From contig NC_064218.1 of NCBI RefSeq assembly GCF_023101765.2, forward strand, positions 5,270,001 to 5,334,000: a stretch of DNA of 64,000 nucleotides, read 5' to 3'. Shown here one piece after another: positions 1-10,456 of this stretch. Position 1 is the first letter of the stretch, and every line of letters begins with the position of its first letter. A program made the position numbers and the translations under genes. The notes beneath the pieces were generated by a model, which saw nothing but the letters and a program-made list of their open reading frames with translations, was not told the origin of the DNA and made no database searches. The DNA comes from Spodoptera frugiperda. Lineage: Eukaryota > Arthropoda > Insecta > Lepidoptera > Noctuidae.

Positions 1-645
1 GCGCTCGGCCGATACCCAACCAAATGAATGTAACGAAACCATAGCGCGATCTATTTCGATCCCAACGCCATCTATCGAGGATAAAGACAACTTGGATTAT
101 TTATTTATACAGTAGAAGCTCTTTATTCGCGGGGTATGCGTTCCGTAAATATGCCGCGAATACAGAAACCGTGAGTCCGGAATAAATTTATTTCTTATTT
201 TTATTTATTTTTTTATTTTTGAAATAAAAATCTATCCTATGTCCTTTCTAAGGTTCTAAACTATATCTGTACCAAATTTCAACCAAATCCGTCAAATAGT
301 TGCGGAGATTAATGGTATAAGCATAGAATGTTCGACGTGATTCTTTAATTTGACATAACTTTTTTATTTATGAACCGATTGACATGAAACAAACACTAAA
401 TGTAAATTTAAGCATCCCACAATATATTCGTGAAAACCGCATCCAACTCGGATCAGCCGTTTCTGAGATTAGCGCGCACAGACGAACAGACAAACAGACA
501 AACAGACAAACAGACAAACAGACAAAAAAAAAGTTAATTACATTTTTGGGTTCGACATCGACATAACAATAACCCCTGCTATTTTTTTTATTTTTATTTT
601 CAATGTACAGACAGCACTTTTCTACGATTTTATTATATGTATAGA
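1..645 (-). mobile_element. Helitron-like element, probably cut by the window edge
   Basis: The minus strand begins with TC at 645/644, following a host A, and runs to the window edge. The same sequence occurs inverted near 40367-41231, including the flank at 1-95 and the CAGACAAA short tandem repeat at 485-528. The middle parts (about 110-180) differ between the two copies. The CTAG 3' end expected of Helitrons is not inside the window on this side, so the left limit is unknown. Confidence 0.5.
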
Positions 646-967
646 TATCTGTATTTTTTTCTGTTAGGATAAGTAATAGATGTACAAATCTACGAACTAT
701 TGTGAAAATGAGATCGTTTAAGTACTCTTTTTTTATTTAAAAGATTAAATTAAAGATTATTTTTATTTGTATAGAAGCTTTATTTCAAAATGTAAGTGTA
801 CATATGTGGGCACTATGTTTGAAACAACCGCTATTTTATATTCTTTACAAGTTTGTTTTATTGTCCCATTCGTTTTCACGCTGTATTATCGCTACATTGT
901 TCCTACATATGTATACAATAGGTAAATGATCAAATAATGTATCAGAGATATTGTAAAAAACATTTTT

Positions 968-1140
968 TTTAAAAAGAGTAACGATGGAATTTCTTGTTCG
1001 TTCTTCTCCATTCGAAGCAACACTTTGGAGCGAGCGCCTAGCTTCACTGATGGACAGACTGACGGACAATTCAATTTGACGTTTCAAAAGTGCCTAATTT
1101 AGGATTAATTTATTGAAATAAATGCTTTGACTTTGACTTA
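968..1140 (+). repeat. LINE/SINE 3' end with TTTGAC tail
   Basis: Copies lie at 17102-17216 and 48951-49153. All share the block around ACTTTGGAGCGAGCG and end in AAATAAATG followed by TTTGACTTTGACTT repeats, the pattern of a retroposon 3' end. No coding sequence remains. The 646-967 stretch before it shows nothing recognisable. Confidence 0.6.
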
Positions 1141-1143
1141 CTC

Positions 1144-1318
1144 AAGCCGCGTTTCCACTGATACGGAGCGGGGCGGAGAGGAGCTTAGCGGTGCACGTAT
1201 TGACCAATCACTATGCCCGAAATCTCCGCTCCGCTTCAATGGAAACAGCATGATTGGTTAATTCGTGCACCGCCTAGCTCGTCTCCGCCCCGCTTTGCGT
1301 CTGTGGAAACGAAGCCTT
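1144..1318. mobile_element. Hairpin MITE, about 175 bp
   Basis: The two halves are inverted repeats: AAGCCGCGTTTCCAC and GGAGCGGGGCGGAGA on the left match GTGGAAACGAAGCCTT and TCTCCGCCCCGCTTTG inverted on the right, and GGTGCACG matches CGTGCACC inside. There is no ORF. This is the shape of a non-autonomous DNA transposon. Confidence 0.65.
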
Positions 1319-1565
1319 ATAATGCTAATAAAATAAAAACTACTGAACCAATCACATTTTTTTTTATATGATCTTTCAGCAAATCTGTTCAACCTTCTGT
1401 CAACCTTCGACGTAATCGATGTACATACATAAAAAAACATACCAGCCGAATTGAGAACCTCCTCCTTTTTGGAAAGTCGGTTAAAAGCAAGATTTTTCTA
1501 CTCTACCCTTGATACCCTTTAAATCGAATTACAGTTAAGGTATTTCTTCTGTCTTTTATTATTGT

Positions 1566-1769
1566 AATGCCGCAATTTAATGTAATAGCGGGTGAGCCTA
1601 TTGCTATTATACTGGGCACAATTCCAGACTCTGTGCACTATTACTGAGATTTTTTTGAAAAGCCGATAATAGCCCAGTGATACTTTGCCCGACTCGGGAT
1701 TCGAACCCGAGACCCCAGGCCAGGCTGCCAGGCTGTCGCACTTGCGACCACTCGACCGACGAGGCAGTC
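1566..1769 (-). mobile_element. tRNA-derived SINE (HaSE-like)
   Basis: On the minus strand it starts GACTGCCTCGTCGGTCGAGTGG, resembling a tRNA A-box region, and has the B-box GGTTCGAATCC near 1710. The body contains GTCTGGAATTGTGCCCAG. A close copy is at 43230-43507, with partial copies at 26735-26988, 32437-32565, 32700-32840, 38163-38335 and 60089-60190. It is not a tRNA gene because the tRNA fold is incomplete and a SINE body follows. 1770-2150 holds nothing I recognise. Confidence 0.75.
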
Positions 1770-2150
1770 ATTATTCTTTTTAATTCCTCGAAAGTATAAT
1801 AGGTACCTTAACGTGTCTTCAAATAACATTTCTAATGAAATAATTATGATTTTTTTGTTTATACAGAACCGTGTTCGAATGAGAGTCAAACAAGTTTCCT
1901 AAATTATTCTTTTATATTACCTATAGCATCTTGACACATGGATCGAAGACGCCACAGAATTCAAGGAGAACTACTTTTATTCATTGGACAGTGGACACGA
2001 TCGTTATTGCGCAACCGTTTGTTTGTTTACACTTTTATCCATGTTTTGTTTTGCATATTATGCCATACTTATCTCGTGTTTTTTAAATTTGTTTTGACGT
2101 TTTGGCGTCTGCGTTTGGCCACCTTACTGCCAGAACGACGATTTTTTAAG

Positions 2151-2602
2151 TTTTTAGGGTTCCGTAGCCAAATGGCAAAAAACGGAACCCGTATAGATTC
2201 GTCATGTCTGTCTGTCCGTCCGTCCGCCCGTATGTCACAGCCATTTATTTCCAAAACTGTTAGACCTACATAGTTAAAATTTTGTAGACTGATGTATTCC
2301 GGTAACCGCTATTTGAATTTTGAATAAAAATTAAAGGGGTCCCCCCTTTCCATACAAGGAACTGATTAAAAAAAAAAATTCACTAGACCTATCCGTAATG
2401 GGTGTCTATGGATAGGACTTTAAAAAAGACATTAAGGTTCCTAAAACCATTTTTCATTAAAATCAATCGTTTGAAAGTTAGACGCTTCCAAAGCGGAAAA
2501 ATTAATTATTGTTCCCCCCTCTAATTTTTAAAATATGTTGTTATCTACTTGCTGTTACGGAACCCTTCATGGGCGAGTCCGACTCGCACTTGGCCGGTTT
2601 TA
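2151..2602 (+). repeat. Dispersed repeat, TTTTTAGGGTTCCGTAGCC...CACTTGGCCGGTTTT
   Basis: A second copy is at 41556-42193. Both begin TTAGGGTTCCGTAGCC, carry a GTCTGTCCGTCCGT run, pass through TATTCCGGTAACCGCTATT and end GAGTCCGACTCGCACTTGGCCG. Neither has an intact frame. Class unresolved. 2603-3050 is AT-rich without visible features. Confidence 0.6.
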
Positions 2603-3054
2603 TTTATTAAGCGTCTTCTCAAATTCGGCTTAATAAAAATAATACACCTATTCCAATTTGACTATTCGAATAATGTTAAAAGCAAAATAACAGAGCTGTA
2701 CCTACTTTTTTCCTTTTACTTCATTTTCAATTCTAACCTGTGGTAACATTTTATGAGATAAATGTGCTAATGACATGCGTTTTTATACACTTCTAGATTA
2801 AGATAAATCGTCATGATTAATTAATTTTAACTACTTAGCATAAAATAGCATTGCGCTTGAGCTTTTTATAACAAGTGCACGTGTGAGAAACTAAACTTAC
2901 CTAAAGTACAGACAGACAGTAAAGTAATACGGGCGATGTTTTAATTTCGATTTATTAGAGTGGATAAATATAAATACACTTACTAGAAATGATTATGATA
3001 GCTCTTACACAGGTGACAGGTCGGTCATGACAGTATGCAATACTGTGCTGCTAT

Positions 3055-3245
3055 GCTAATGAGTTTGCTTTACGTTGAACAAAAACGAAACGAGTGCGCG
3101 ATCGGGCTCTGATTGGCTGGCGTAAAAGTACCAACCAATCAGTAACCTTACTATGAGTTTGTTTTACGTTTAAAGTAATCGAAACGAGAGCGCATTCAGC
3201 GCTTTGATTGGTTGTTTTATTCGCGCCGGTCAATCAGAGCTGCGA
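3055..3245. repeat. MITE-like repeat, related to copies near 60.3 and 60.8 kb
   Basis: It contains TTGCTTTACGTTGAACAAAA and the opposing GTTTTACGTTTAAAGTAA, with ATTGGTTG and CAATCAGAGC palindromic pieces. The same modules build the hairpins at 60295-60462 and 60740-60897. The ends are degraded here. Confidence 0.45.
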
Positions 3246-3307
3246 AGAAAATCTCAGTACTCAGTGGCATGATAGATGAATTATGTATGGGGTGTGTCGT
3301 ACTTTTT

Positions 3308-3480
3308 TTTTAAAACGTTGCCCCAGACTAGTATTGTCTCCTATGTCGTGGATGCGTTTACAAACATACAAGTTCACATACACATGACAGCCAGATCCGG
3401 AACAACAATTTGTGGTTCGCACAAAGAGTTGCTCCGTGTGGGAATCGAAGCCCAGCTACCGCGCCAACCGTGCAGTCAAA
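3308..3480 (-). mobile_element. tRNA-like SINE (GACTGCACGGTTGGCGCGG family)
   Basis: The minus strand begins GACTGCACGGTTGGCGCGG and contains the TTGTGTGAACCACAAATTG body. Better copies are at 61295-61475 (-) and 63471-63650 (+). A direct repeat of about 98 bp (3200-3299 and 3483-3581) flanks this copy, far longer than a normal target duplication. Confidence 0.55.
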
Positions 3481-3861
3481 ACCTCTGATTGGTTGTTTTA
3501 TTCGCGCTGGTCAATAAGAGCGACGAAGAAAATCTCAGTACTCAGTGGCATGATAGATGAATTATGTAAGGGGTGTGTCGTATTAATTTGCATTGTTAAA
3601 GTTGTGAGAATATAATGTGTTGTATTAATTAAGCAAGAATCGAATACTACAACTGCAAGATATAACGTATGAATGTATAACCAATGAATTGCATCCAATT
3701 ATCAATGGTTAAAACTTGACTCATCAGATTATTGAACTTGTACAAATTTAAAGGTGATGCATAAATACCAATGTCCTGAATGATATTGAAGAAATGAATT
3801 ATTTTCTCGTTTTTTGTACCTCTCATAGAGTTTAATTCCCCCTTGGTAATCAAAGATTTGG

Positions 3862-3897
3862 TATAAAACGTCGCGTTTATTCCTCAAAGTTATCAGT
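3862..3897 (+). promoter_or_regulatory. Promoter of peptide gene 1
   Basis: TATAAAA at 3862-3868 and an arthropod-type TCAGT initiator at 3893-3897, 31 bases apart. The start codon follows 32 bases later. Confidence 0.7.
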
Positions 3898-3928
3898 TCA
3901 ATTTGTAAATTGCAACTAAATAACAACA

Positions 3929-4654
3929 ATGAAATTCGTAAGTTCTATTATTTTTTAATTTGACTTGAATTTGACTGAATTGTTGAGGTTTTTGTAGTAG
4001 TTGGATATTTTCATCATCTCACATCACTCATTTAGAATTTAATACTATCTATGGGGTTTTTTTTTACTTTTGATTGGTCGACCTTTGGCCACTGTCACGC
4101 CTGATGGTAAGTGTTGATGCGGCACGTCTGCCCATAAGCAACCTATTCACTCGGGCTTTGAAGACACCCAGGTATACCCATCAGGAAACACAGACTCCGG
4201 CAAAGAATTCCACTCCCTAGCAGTTCGCATAAGGAAGCTTGAAGCGAAGCGCTTCGTGCGAGTGGGTGGGATATCTACCATTTTTTATGGTATAAGCCGG
4301 TAAACGAGCAGACGGATCACCTCCGAATCACCACACAAGCGTAATTTCACGTCGGTTTTCTGTGAGGCCGTGATTTCACTCCCACACTTACTCTTGCGAC
4401 CTTATATCTATGTGTAAGAGATTTATATTGTACTTTACTTGAATATGAGTAAGTATTTTATTAAGATGTGTCTTTTTCTTCCCCAGTTTGCCTTCATCAC
4501 GATGTTCGTGTGTGCCATGTTGGCTCTGGCCAGCGGTGCAGGTGTGGTCAGACAGGTGCGCAGCCCTGTGCCCATTGATGATGCAGCACCTAGCCCTCAT
4601 CATCACCATCACTACCACCATCACCACTACGGATACGGCTACGGATACCACTGA
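3929..4654 (+). CDS. Peptide gene 1: secreted His/Tyr-rich prepropeptide
   Basis: Coding exons 3929-3937 (Met-Lys-Phe) and 4487-4654; donor C|GTAAGT, acceptor CCCCAG, phase 0. The 58-residue product has a signal peptide (hydrophobic core about residues 4-18, ending ALASG), a spacer, RQVR at 25-28, then SPVPIDDAAPSP, a His run broken by one Tyr and a YGYGYGYH end. By analogy with furin-type processing, cleavage after RQVR would free a 30-residue peptide; this is inference. The 549-base intron contains repeat fragments at about 4048-4380, one matching 29640-29875 inverted. The poly(A) signal AATAAA is at 4713-4718. It is more diverged than genes 2-7, so probably an older copy. Function is unknown; structural, metal-binding or antimicrobial roles fit the composition. 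Confidence 0.85.
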
Positions 4655-4719
4655 TGTGGAATTGATTGGCTTCTGATTTATTAAAAGTGTATTGTTTAGT
4701 ATGTGGTATAATAATAAAA

Positions 4720-5850
4720 TATTTTGTAGTTAATTTCATGGTTTTATTGTCCTTTGTACATGTGTTTTTATTAGTTCATTAGTCTCATCGTTAACAGAAA
4801 AGAAAGTGTATAATAGGGACAACCTTTTTATGTGTTGTAAATTCAAATCAAACTCTCTCTTGAATTTTTTCTGAATTTTCTTTACTACAAACCTTACGGA
4901 GCCCGAGACCTTTCCAACGAATGAAAAACCGTGTATATCGGTTCGTGTGTTCTGGAGTTATAGCGTCAGGAAAGAAAACCCGACTCATTTTATATTATAG
5001 ATAAATAAAATAAAGTATTAAATAAGACTTTATGCTACTCGTATATACAGCATAACGTAGCTCAAATACATATAGATCCAAAACAAACAATCCATTTGAT
5101 GGATGGCTATTTTCTTGGAAAGCGTTGCAGGGGTTTTTTCAACCGAAGGTTATGAATACGAAATGAATCTTTTTAATAAAATGCCAAATGTAGTAATTTC
5201 TGACTTGATCCAACTATTTTGTGCAAACTGATTGAAATCTTCAAGTAACAGTTGGTAATTTTTATTATAGTTTGCGGATTATACGAGTGGCTACAAACAA
5301 TTCTAGTGCATGAGAAAGGGTAAAGAGGTTTCATGTTTAAAAATATGGCGATGACTGCCCAGAATGGACGAACTTGTCACCTTCAATAAGGATTGCACCG
5401 CAGAAATCTCTACACAGAGAGGAGTGGAGGGAGGGTAGGGAGGCTTTTGCCCAGCAGTGGGACGACCATGGCTAAAAATAAAATAAATAATTAACTGTAA
5501 GAAATGTGCAGGTGCAGTTTAGCTGCTGAATACTTAACTACGAATATCACGTTACCTATCATGAATTTTGTAAACAAAAGATATTCCTATAAGTACTATA
5601 ATTTATTTAAGTAATCTACTAATTGTTGTTCTGGGTCTGAGTGTAAGTGACATGTATGTAAAACTTTAATTTGTTAATGTATATTCTTAGGAAATAGAAG
5701 AAATAAATAATTCAAGCCCAAACACGGGGTGAATGCTGTTAATCCTCAAGGACTTCCCTCGACAGTCTTTCGGCTCCACCATCAGATCGACCCCTGACTT
5801 AAATCAAATTTAAAATACTAATTTAAACCACCGTGTGAATTTCTTAATAA
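4720..5850. other. Gene-free stretch with degraded repeats
   Basis: 4900-4995 matches part of the repeats at 10890-11035 and 17565-17700 (ending GTTCTGGAGTTATAGCGTCAGG). 5355-5490 resembles a LINE 3' end, with GCTTTTGCCCAGCAGTGGGAC. 5705-5800 is a fragment around CTTCCCTCGACAGTCTTTCGG. No coding frame is supported. Confidence 0.5.
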
Positions 5851-5960
5851 AATCTTTGCAAGTAAAGCCGTGAGCAAAAGTTATATTAATACACATTTTC
5901 CGCTTCATTGTGATTGAAACTGAATAATTATTATTTTCTTGTTTTTTATACAGCTGGCTG

Positions 5961-6030
5961 TGACCTGTTCTCTCCGTCGTCATCGAAGATTTAGTATAAA
6001 ACGAGGCGTTTATGGAACACAGACATCAGT
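5961..6030 (+). promoter_or_regulatory. Promoter of peptide gene 2
   Basis: TGACCT (5961-5966, inside CTGTGACCTGTTCTCTCC), TATAAAA 5995-6001 and TCAGT 6026-6030. TGACCT is the complement of the nuclear-receptor half-site AGGTCA; a hormone-receptor role is only inferred. Confidence 0.7.
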
Positions 6031-6050
6031 TCAACCTGAAAATTGTTACA

Positions 6051-6504
6051 ATGAAATTCGTAAGTACTTTATACAATTTTATTTTATTCTTAATAGATTT
6101 TTGTAATTGTAAATATTGCACCGTGCACATAATTATTTTGACCGTATTCTGTACTTCATATTTTGTTAGTTGTAGTTATTTTCAATTAACGAACTCCGTA
6201 AATATTGCACCGAGTACATTATATTAATGTGTGTCTGCCTCAAGGATCTATCGACCTGCTAGTGTTCCACTTGTGTCTGTAATGCAATGATTGTATGGAG
6301 TAGTGTATCAGGAATGTAATAAGTGTTTCTCTTCCACAGTTCGCCTTCTTCACGTTGTTCGTGTGCGCCATCTTGGCTCTGGCCAGCGGTGGAGAGGTGT
6401 ACTACAGACAGGTGCGCAGCCCAGTGCCTGTCCAGGACGCAGCGCCAGCACCAGGCCACCACCACCACCATCACCACTACGGATACGGCTACGGATACCA
6501 CTGA
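6051..6504 (+). CDS. Peptide gene 2: secreted His/Tyr-rich prepropeptide (GGEV variant)
   Basis: Coding exons 6051-6059 and 6340-6504, with a 280-base intron between C|GTAAGT and TTCCACAG. The product has 57 residues: signal peptide ending ALASG at residue 20, spacer GEVYY, RQVR at 26-29, then SPVPVQDAAPAPG, seven His and YGYGYGYH. The predicted mature peptide is 28 residues. It differs from genes 3, 5 and 7 only in the spacer (GGEV instead of GERV) and shares that variant with gene 4. AATAAA is at 6584-6589. The start is fixed by the 9-nt exon next to a promoter and by the same arrangement in all relatives. Reading exon 2 alone would miss the initiator Met. Confidence 0.88.
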
Positions 6505-7325
6505 TATGGAAGTGATTGGCTATTGATTGATTAAACGTTTTGTTAAGTTTACGATTGGGTTATTGTTTAGTATGAGGTATAATAATAAAATATTTTGTAG
6601 TTAATTTCATGGTTTTATTGTGCGTTGTACCTGTATGTTTACGTCACTGTGTGTATGTAAGGAGTTCCTGTTAATGTTTGGAAATTAGTCACCTTCCTGC
6701 CTCCTTGTTTTATCCAGTTCCCGATACCTGAAATCGTCATTGAATTTTAAATAGATTTAGCTGTTTGTTACTATTCCATATATGGTTGTAAGAGAGTAGG
6801 TACTCCATTATAAAAAGTCACTTACCTTACCACAACATCGTTTACCATCAGATCAGATTGCTAGGTTTTCAGGTTACAGACTAACTGTACCACCTGTCAT
6901 AGATGTTGAATAGAAACAATTCATCAAAATGCTTGTTTACCCAAATGGAGATATCTCCACATGTGCCAACTCCAAGCTGTTACTGGAACATCAATTGTGA
7001 AGATGTAAGTTAACAATACAATAAATGCGTTATTATGCTTAACTTAGACATGTCTGAAAACATTCCCTATGGAAAATAAATTAAATTTCACTTAAGAAAA
7101 TTAAATACATGAGATTAATTGAGACGACAAGTAATACTGACTACTTATTTAAATCATGTTTTACGCGGAAAATAATTAAAGGATACTGGGTGAATTTTAG
7201 CTATGCGTGTCGGATGGGTACGTGAGGCGATGGCGATGGTCGCAGTTGGTGGTGGTACCACCAGCTCGCACCGAGCTTCGAAAGCAAGCACCGATGACAA
7301 GCGCGATACGCACCCTTAATGCAAT

Positions 7326-8685
7326 TTAATTTAATTTAATTTAATTTAATTTAATTAATCTTTATTATCAGGCTACTTTGGCCCATAGATAAATACCTTA
7401 AGGACTAACATACATATTATTATAATACAGATTATGTTAGTATATAAACTTATAACTATGTTAGTATTACTTCCTAGGGCACTTTATTTGTACGGTCGTG
7501 TGGCACTTGTCCGCGGAAGCGTCGGAACACCACTCCTTGCGGCCAGAAGTCCTCCGCCAAGACGTTGTGCAGAAAACACGTCGGTACTCGCACCACGAAC
7601 GAATTGAAGTAGACGTTGCGGCGCGATTCCAACTGCTGCACTCTCAGCCTGTACTTGGTCTTCTGGCACACGTACTCCACAACGTCCTCCACCTTCGTAG
7701 TATAGTGAAGGCGGGAAATGTATACGGGAGTGTTCGGCTGGGCGACACGAATCGGGATGTTAGCCTTGATGGAAGCTGTGCCGCAGCGGTTCTTGGTATT
7801 TCTTTGACGGCGCTTCCTCCCTTGCACCGTCACGAAACCATCTTCATCAGCCCTTGGCGCTGCCTTCTCGGGAACGGGCTTCTGTATGAGAACACTAGGA
7901 GTGCTCGTTCTCACACACTTTTTTGCTGGCGCTGCACAACTTGTCAGCTGTACGGTGTGTTTGTCGGCGGCCGCGGGAGGCCCCGCAGGGGCGGTAGCGG
8001 ACAGGCGGGGTGCGCGACTTGCGCACTCAGCTTGCTCAGCAGTCCTCGGTGACGATGACGGTGTAGACAAAACCGCTGACGCGAAACTGACCGCCGATGT
8101 GTCAGCAGCTGCTCCGCGACGCGTGTTTACGTTCGATGCCGTTGGTGACCCAGTTACTGTTACCATGTTGCGCAAATCACTAAGTTCCTTACGCAAATCG
8201 GCAACAGCAAATTGGGATGCATCTAACCTTTTCTGTACATCCACCAAGCTGGCCTTGAGGACAACGATGTCCTTCAAAAGGCTGGTCACGTCGACGTGGT
8301 CGAAAGTTACGGGAGGAAGCTTGTTGAGATCCCTCGCCACAAATGTCGGCACGTCATCCGGGTCGGTCTCCTTGAGCAGCGTGATGATGTCCTGGATGCT
8401 TTTCTTGGTCCCGTCACGCCTGCGGGACACCATCTGGTCGCACTTGTTGAGCGACTTGTACAAAAGTCCACATCTTCTTCACTGAAGTTCGTTGCGCAGA
8501 TCTGGATGGCGGACACCTCGTCCATCACATCCAGTTTCTGCTGCAAGAACGCCAGCAGTTCGTTGGCTATGAGTGTCTGACTCATATCAGAAGTCGAGTA
8601 GCGGCTTCCGCCGCCACGTTAGCGTTAATATAATTTGTCACGTCGGAAAACACGACTGCATCGGATCGCTGCCACGACACGACAC
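7326..8685 (-). mobile_element. ORF1-only LINE insertion with TSD
   Basis: It is flanked by GCAAT at 7321-7325 and 8686-8690. The sister unit near 14150-14190 retains the uninterrupted site (CCCTTAATGCAATAGCCGAGCGG), so the limits are well supported. On the minus strand it has about 100 bases of leader, one ORF1-type frame, a short trailer with AATAAAG and a pentanucleotide ATTAA-type tail. No reverse-transcriptase or endonuclease sequence is present. Confidence 0.8.
7474..8585 (-). pseudogene. LINE ORF1-type protein, frameshifted
   Basis: The first frame starts with ATG at 8585 (MSQTLIANELLAFLQQKLD) and shifts at about 8455-8465 into the frame that runs to a stop at 7474. A single missing T would explain the shift. 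The second part has helical Leu-rich sequence with coiled-coil character (DVTSLLKDIVVLKASL...), a low-complexity Ala/Pro/Ser-rich middle, a basic stretch GRKRRQRNTK and a C-terminal region (PVYISRLHYTTKVEDV) that looks RRM-like. This is the usual plan of ORF1 nucleic-acid chaperones of CR1/jockey-type LINEs; clade assignment is inference. There is no zinc knuckle. It codes no host function and is broken by the shift. Confidence 0.65.
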
Positions 8686-10015
8686 GCAATAGCTGAGCGG
8701 ATAAATTAGTTCCACTGTTCGGTGAATGACTTCACAAGGGTGGCAAATTCGGTAATATGTTATTAGGATAATTCTGTTTTGTAGTTTATTTTATGATTAT
8801 TAGAGGATATTATTATTAACTTTTATTTGTATGTTTTGTTTAATGTAAGTAGGTAGCTTCTCTATCGCATTAGTTTAAACCTGTGATGATAGATGTAAGT
8901 ATAATGAAAAATAAATAATAACGTCACTTTTATCCCCAATGTGGTAGACAGATGTGCAAATAATGCCGTAAATACAATTATCATGAACCTATTTACCATC
9001 ATTGACTTGACTTGAAATTCTGTGTCCCCTTGATGGGTCAGAGTGCGTCCACAGAGATCCTCCCATACACTGAACTTATAACTAGACTCCATGTTATTAC
9101 TGAGAAATTTTCAAACCCTCGTTAATCTTCTCAAAATCTTTATCTTTTCTTCGGGCCCTTATATACCTTCGACCAATGAGGCAGTAAGAATTTTGAGAAT
9201 CAGCAAGTTCAATAATATTTGCCTGACCTGGGAATGGAGCTCGTGACGTATATGTTATCATCTACGTACATCTACGTATACACTTTATACATGTATGTAA
9301 ATTAGGTATCTTGTAACACCACAACTATTATTCTACTGAGTCCATTGAAATGTTTCGTGAGCTTCGCATTATTTAGAGGATGCAATTTTATATTTGGGAT
9401 ACAAACTGGCTGACCGAACATCAAAGCGAGACCATGATAAACTGGTCAATGATGGTGTAAGGGGGATAAGGGGGATAAGGGGATGATTGACCCCCCACAC
9501 ATTTCCCAAAAATAATATTGCGTCCTCTAAAAATGCAATACTCGGTCCTTAAATTGTAACATTTCGAGGGACCAACTGTTTTGCTGAGTGAGTCAGAATA
9601 CCGGAGAGGACAACTACTTCAAACGTACAATAACGTGACGTAAAGTTGTATTTGGATCAGGTTTTTATTTTTTAATTTATCTATATATTACTACATCCCG
9701 TATTGTTGAAATTCGCGTAAAATTGTGAACAAAAAAAAAATCTTGTTTCGGTTAAACAATAAGAAAATAAACGAAAAGTGAGTTTGTCTGTTGCTGTTGT
9801 TGTATTTGTTGAAGGGGATATTTTCTTCCGTTATCCACTTTATACTTTAGTGTTTTGAGATCATTAAATTAAGCAATTAATGGATCGTGTTACAAAAATC
9901 TATGTATTTATTGTTGCAAGTAAAGCCGGGAGCAAAAGTTATTTTACATATTTTCCGCCTCACTGTGATTGAAACTGAATAATTATTATTTTCTTGTTTT
10001 TTATACAGCTGGCTG

Positions 10016-10085
10016 TGACCTGTTCTCTCCGTCGTCATCGAAGATTTAGTATAAAACGAGGCGTTTATGGAACACAGACATCAGT
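10016..10085 (+). promoter_or_regulatory. Promoter of peptide gene 3
   Basis: TGACCT 10016-10021, TATAAAA 10050-10056, TCAGT 10081-10085; same spacing as gene 2. Confidence 0.7.
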
Positions 10086-10105
10086 TCAACCTGAAAATTG
10101 TTACA

Positions 10106-10456
10106 ATGAAATTCGTAAGTTCTTTATACAATTTTATTTTATTCTTTATTGATGTATAACTGTATATATTGCACCGAGCCAATTATTACCAAATAAACAA
10201 TGTCTATATAATAGTGTTCCACTTGTGTCTGTAATGCAATGATTGTATGGAGTAGTGTATCAGGAATGTAATAAGTGTTTCTCTTCCACAGTTCGCCTTC
10301 TTCACGTTGTTCGTGTGCGCCATCTTGGCTCTGGCCAGCGGTGAGCGGGTGTACTACAGACAGGTGCGCAGCCCAGTGCCTGTCCAGGACGCAGCGCCAG
10401 CACCAGGCCACCACCACCACCATCACCACTACGGATACGGCTACGGATACCACTGA
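10106..10456 (+). CDS. Peptide gene 3: secreted His/Tyr-rich prepropeptide (GERV variant)
   Basis: Coding exons 10106-10114 and 10292-10456. The 57-residue product equals those of genes 5 and 7: split signal peptide, spacer ERVYY, RQVR at 26-29 and a 28-residue tail ending in seven His plus YGYGYGYH. The intron is only 177 bases because an internal segment present in genes 2, 4, 5 and 7 is missing; inverted gene 6 shares this short form (182 bases), marking 3 and 6 as closest relatives. AATAAA is at 10536-10541. Confidence 0.88.

Noticed and set aside
485..530. CRISPR-like spaced repeats (CAGACAAA units here, TGTCTGTT at 40486-40525)
   Set aside because: Contiguous short tandem repeats without spacers, inside Helitron-like elements of a eukaryotic genome.
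1680..1770. tRNA gene
   Set aside because: A- and B-box-like sequences exist, but the rest does not fold as a tRNA and a SINE body present in many copies follows.
6460..6480. Poly-His followed by a stop region as a cloning-tag artefact
   Set aside because: The His codons are mixed, occur in many diverged paralogs in natural splice context, and are followed by conserved Tyr/Gly codons.
7498..8485. Plus-strand frames of 184 and 199 codons
   Set aside because: They are antisense to the LINE ORF1 frame, which has the better protein-like features and matches the insertion's tail direction.
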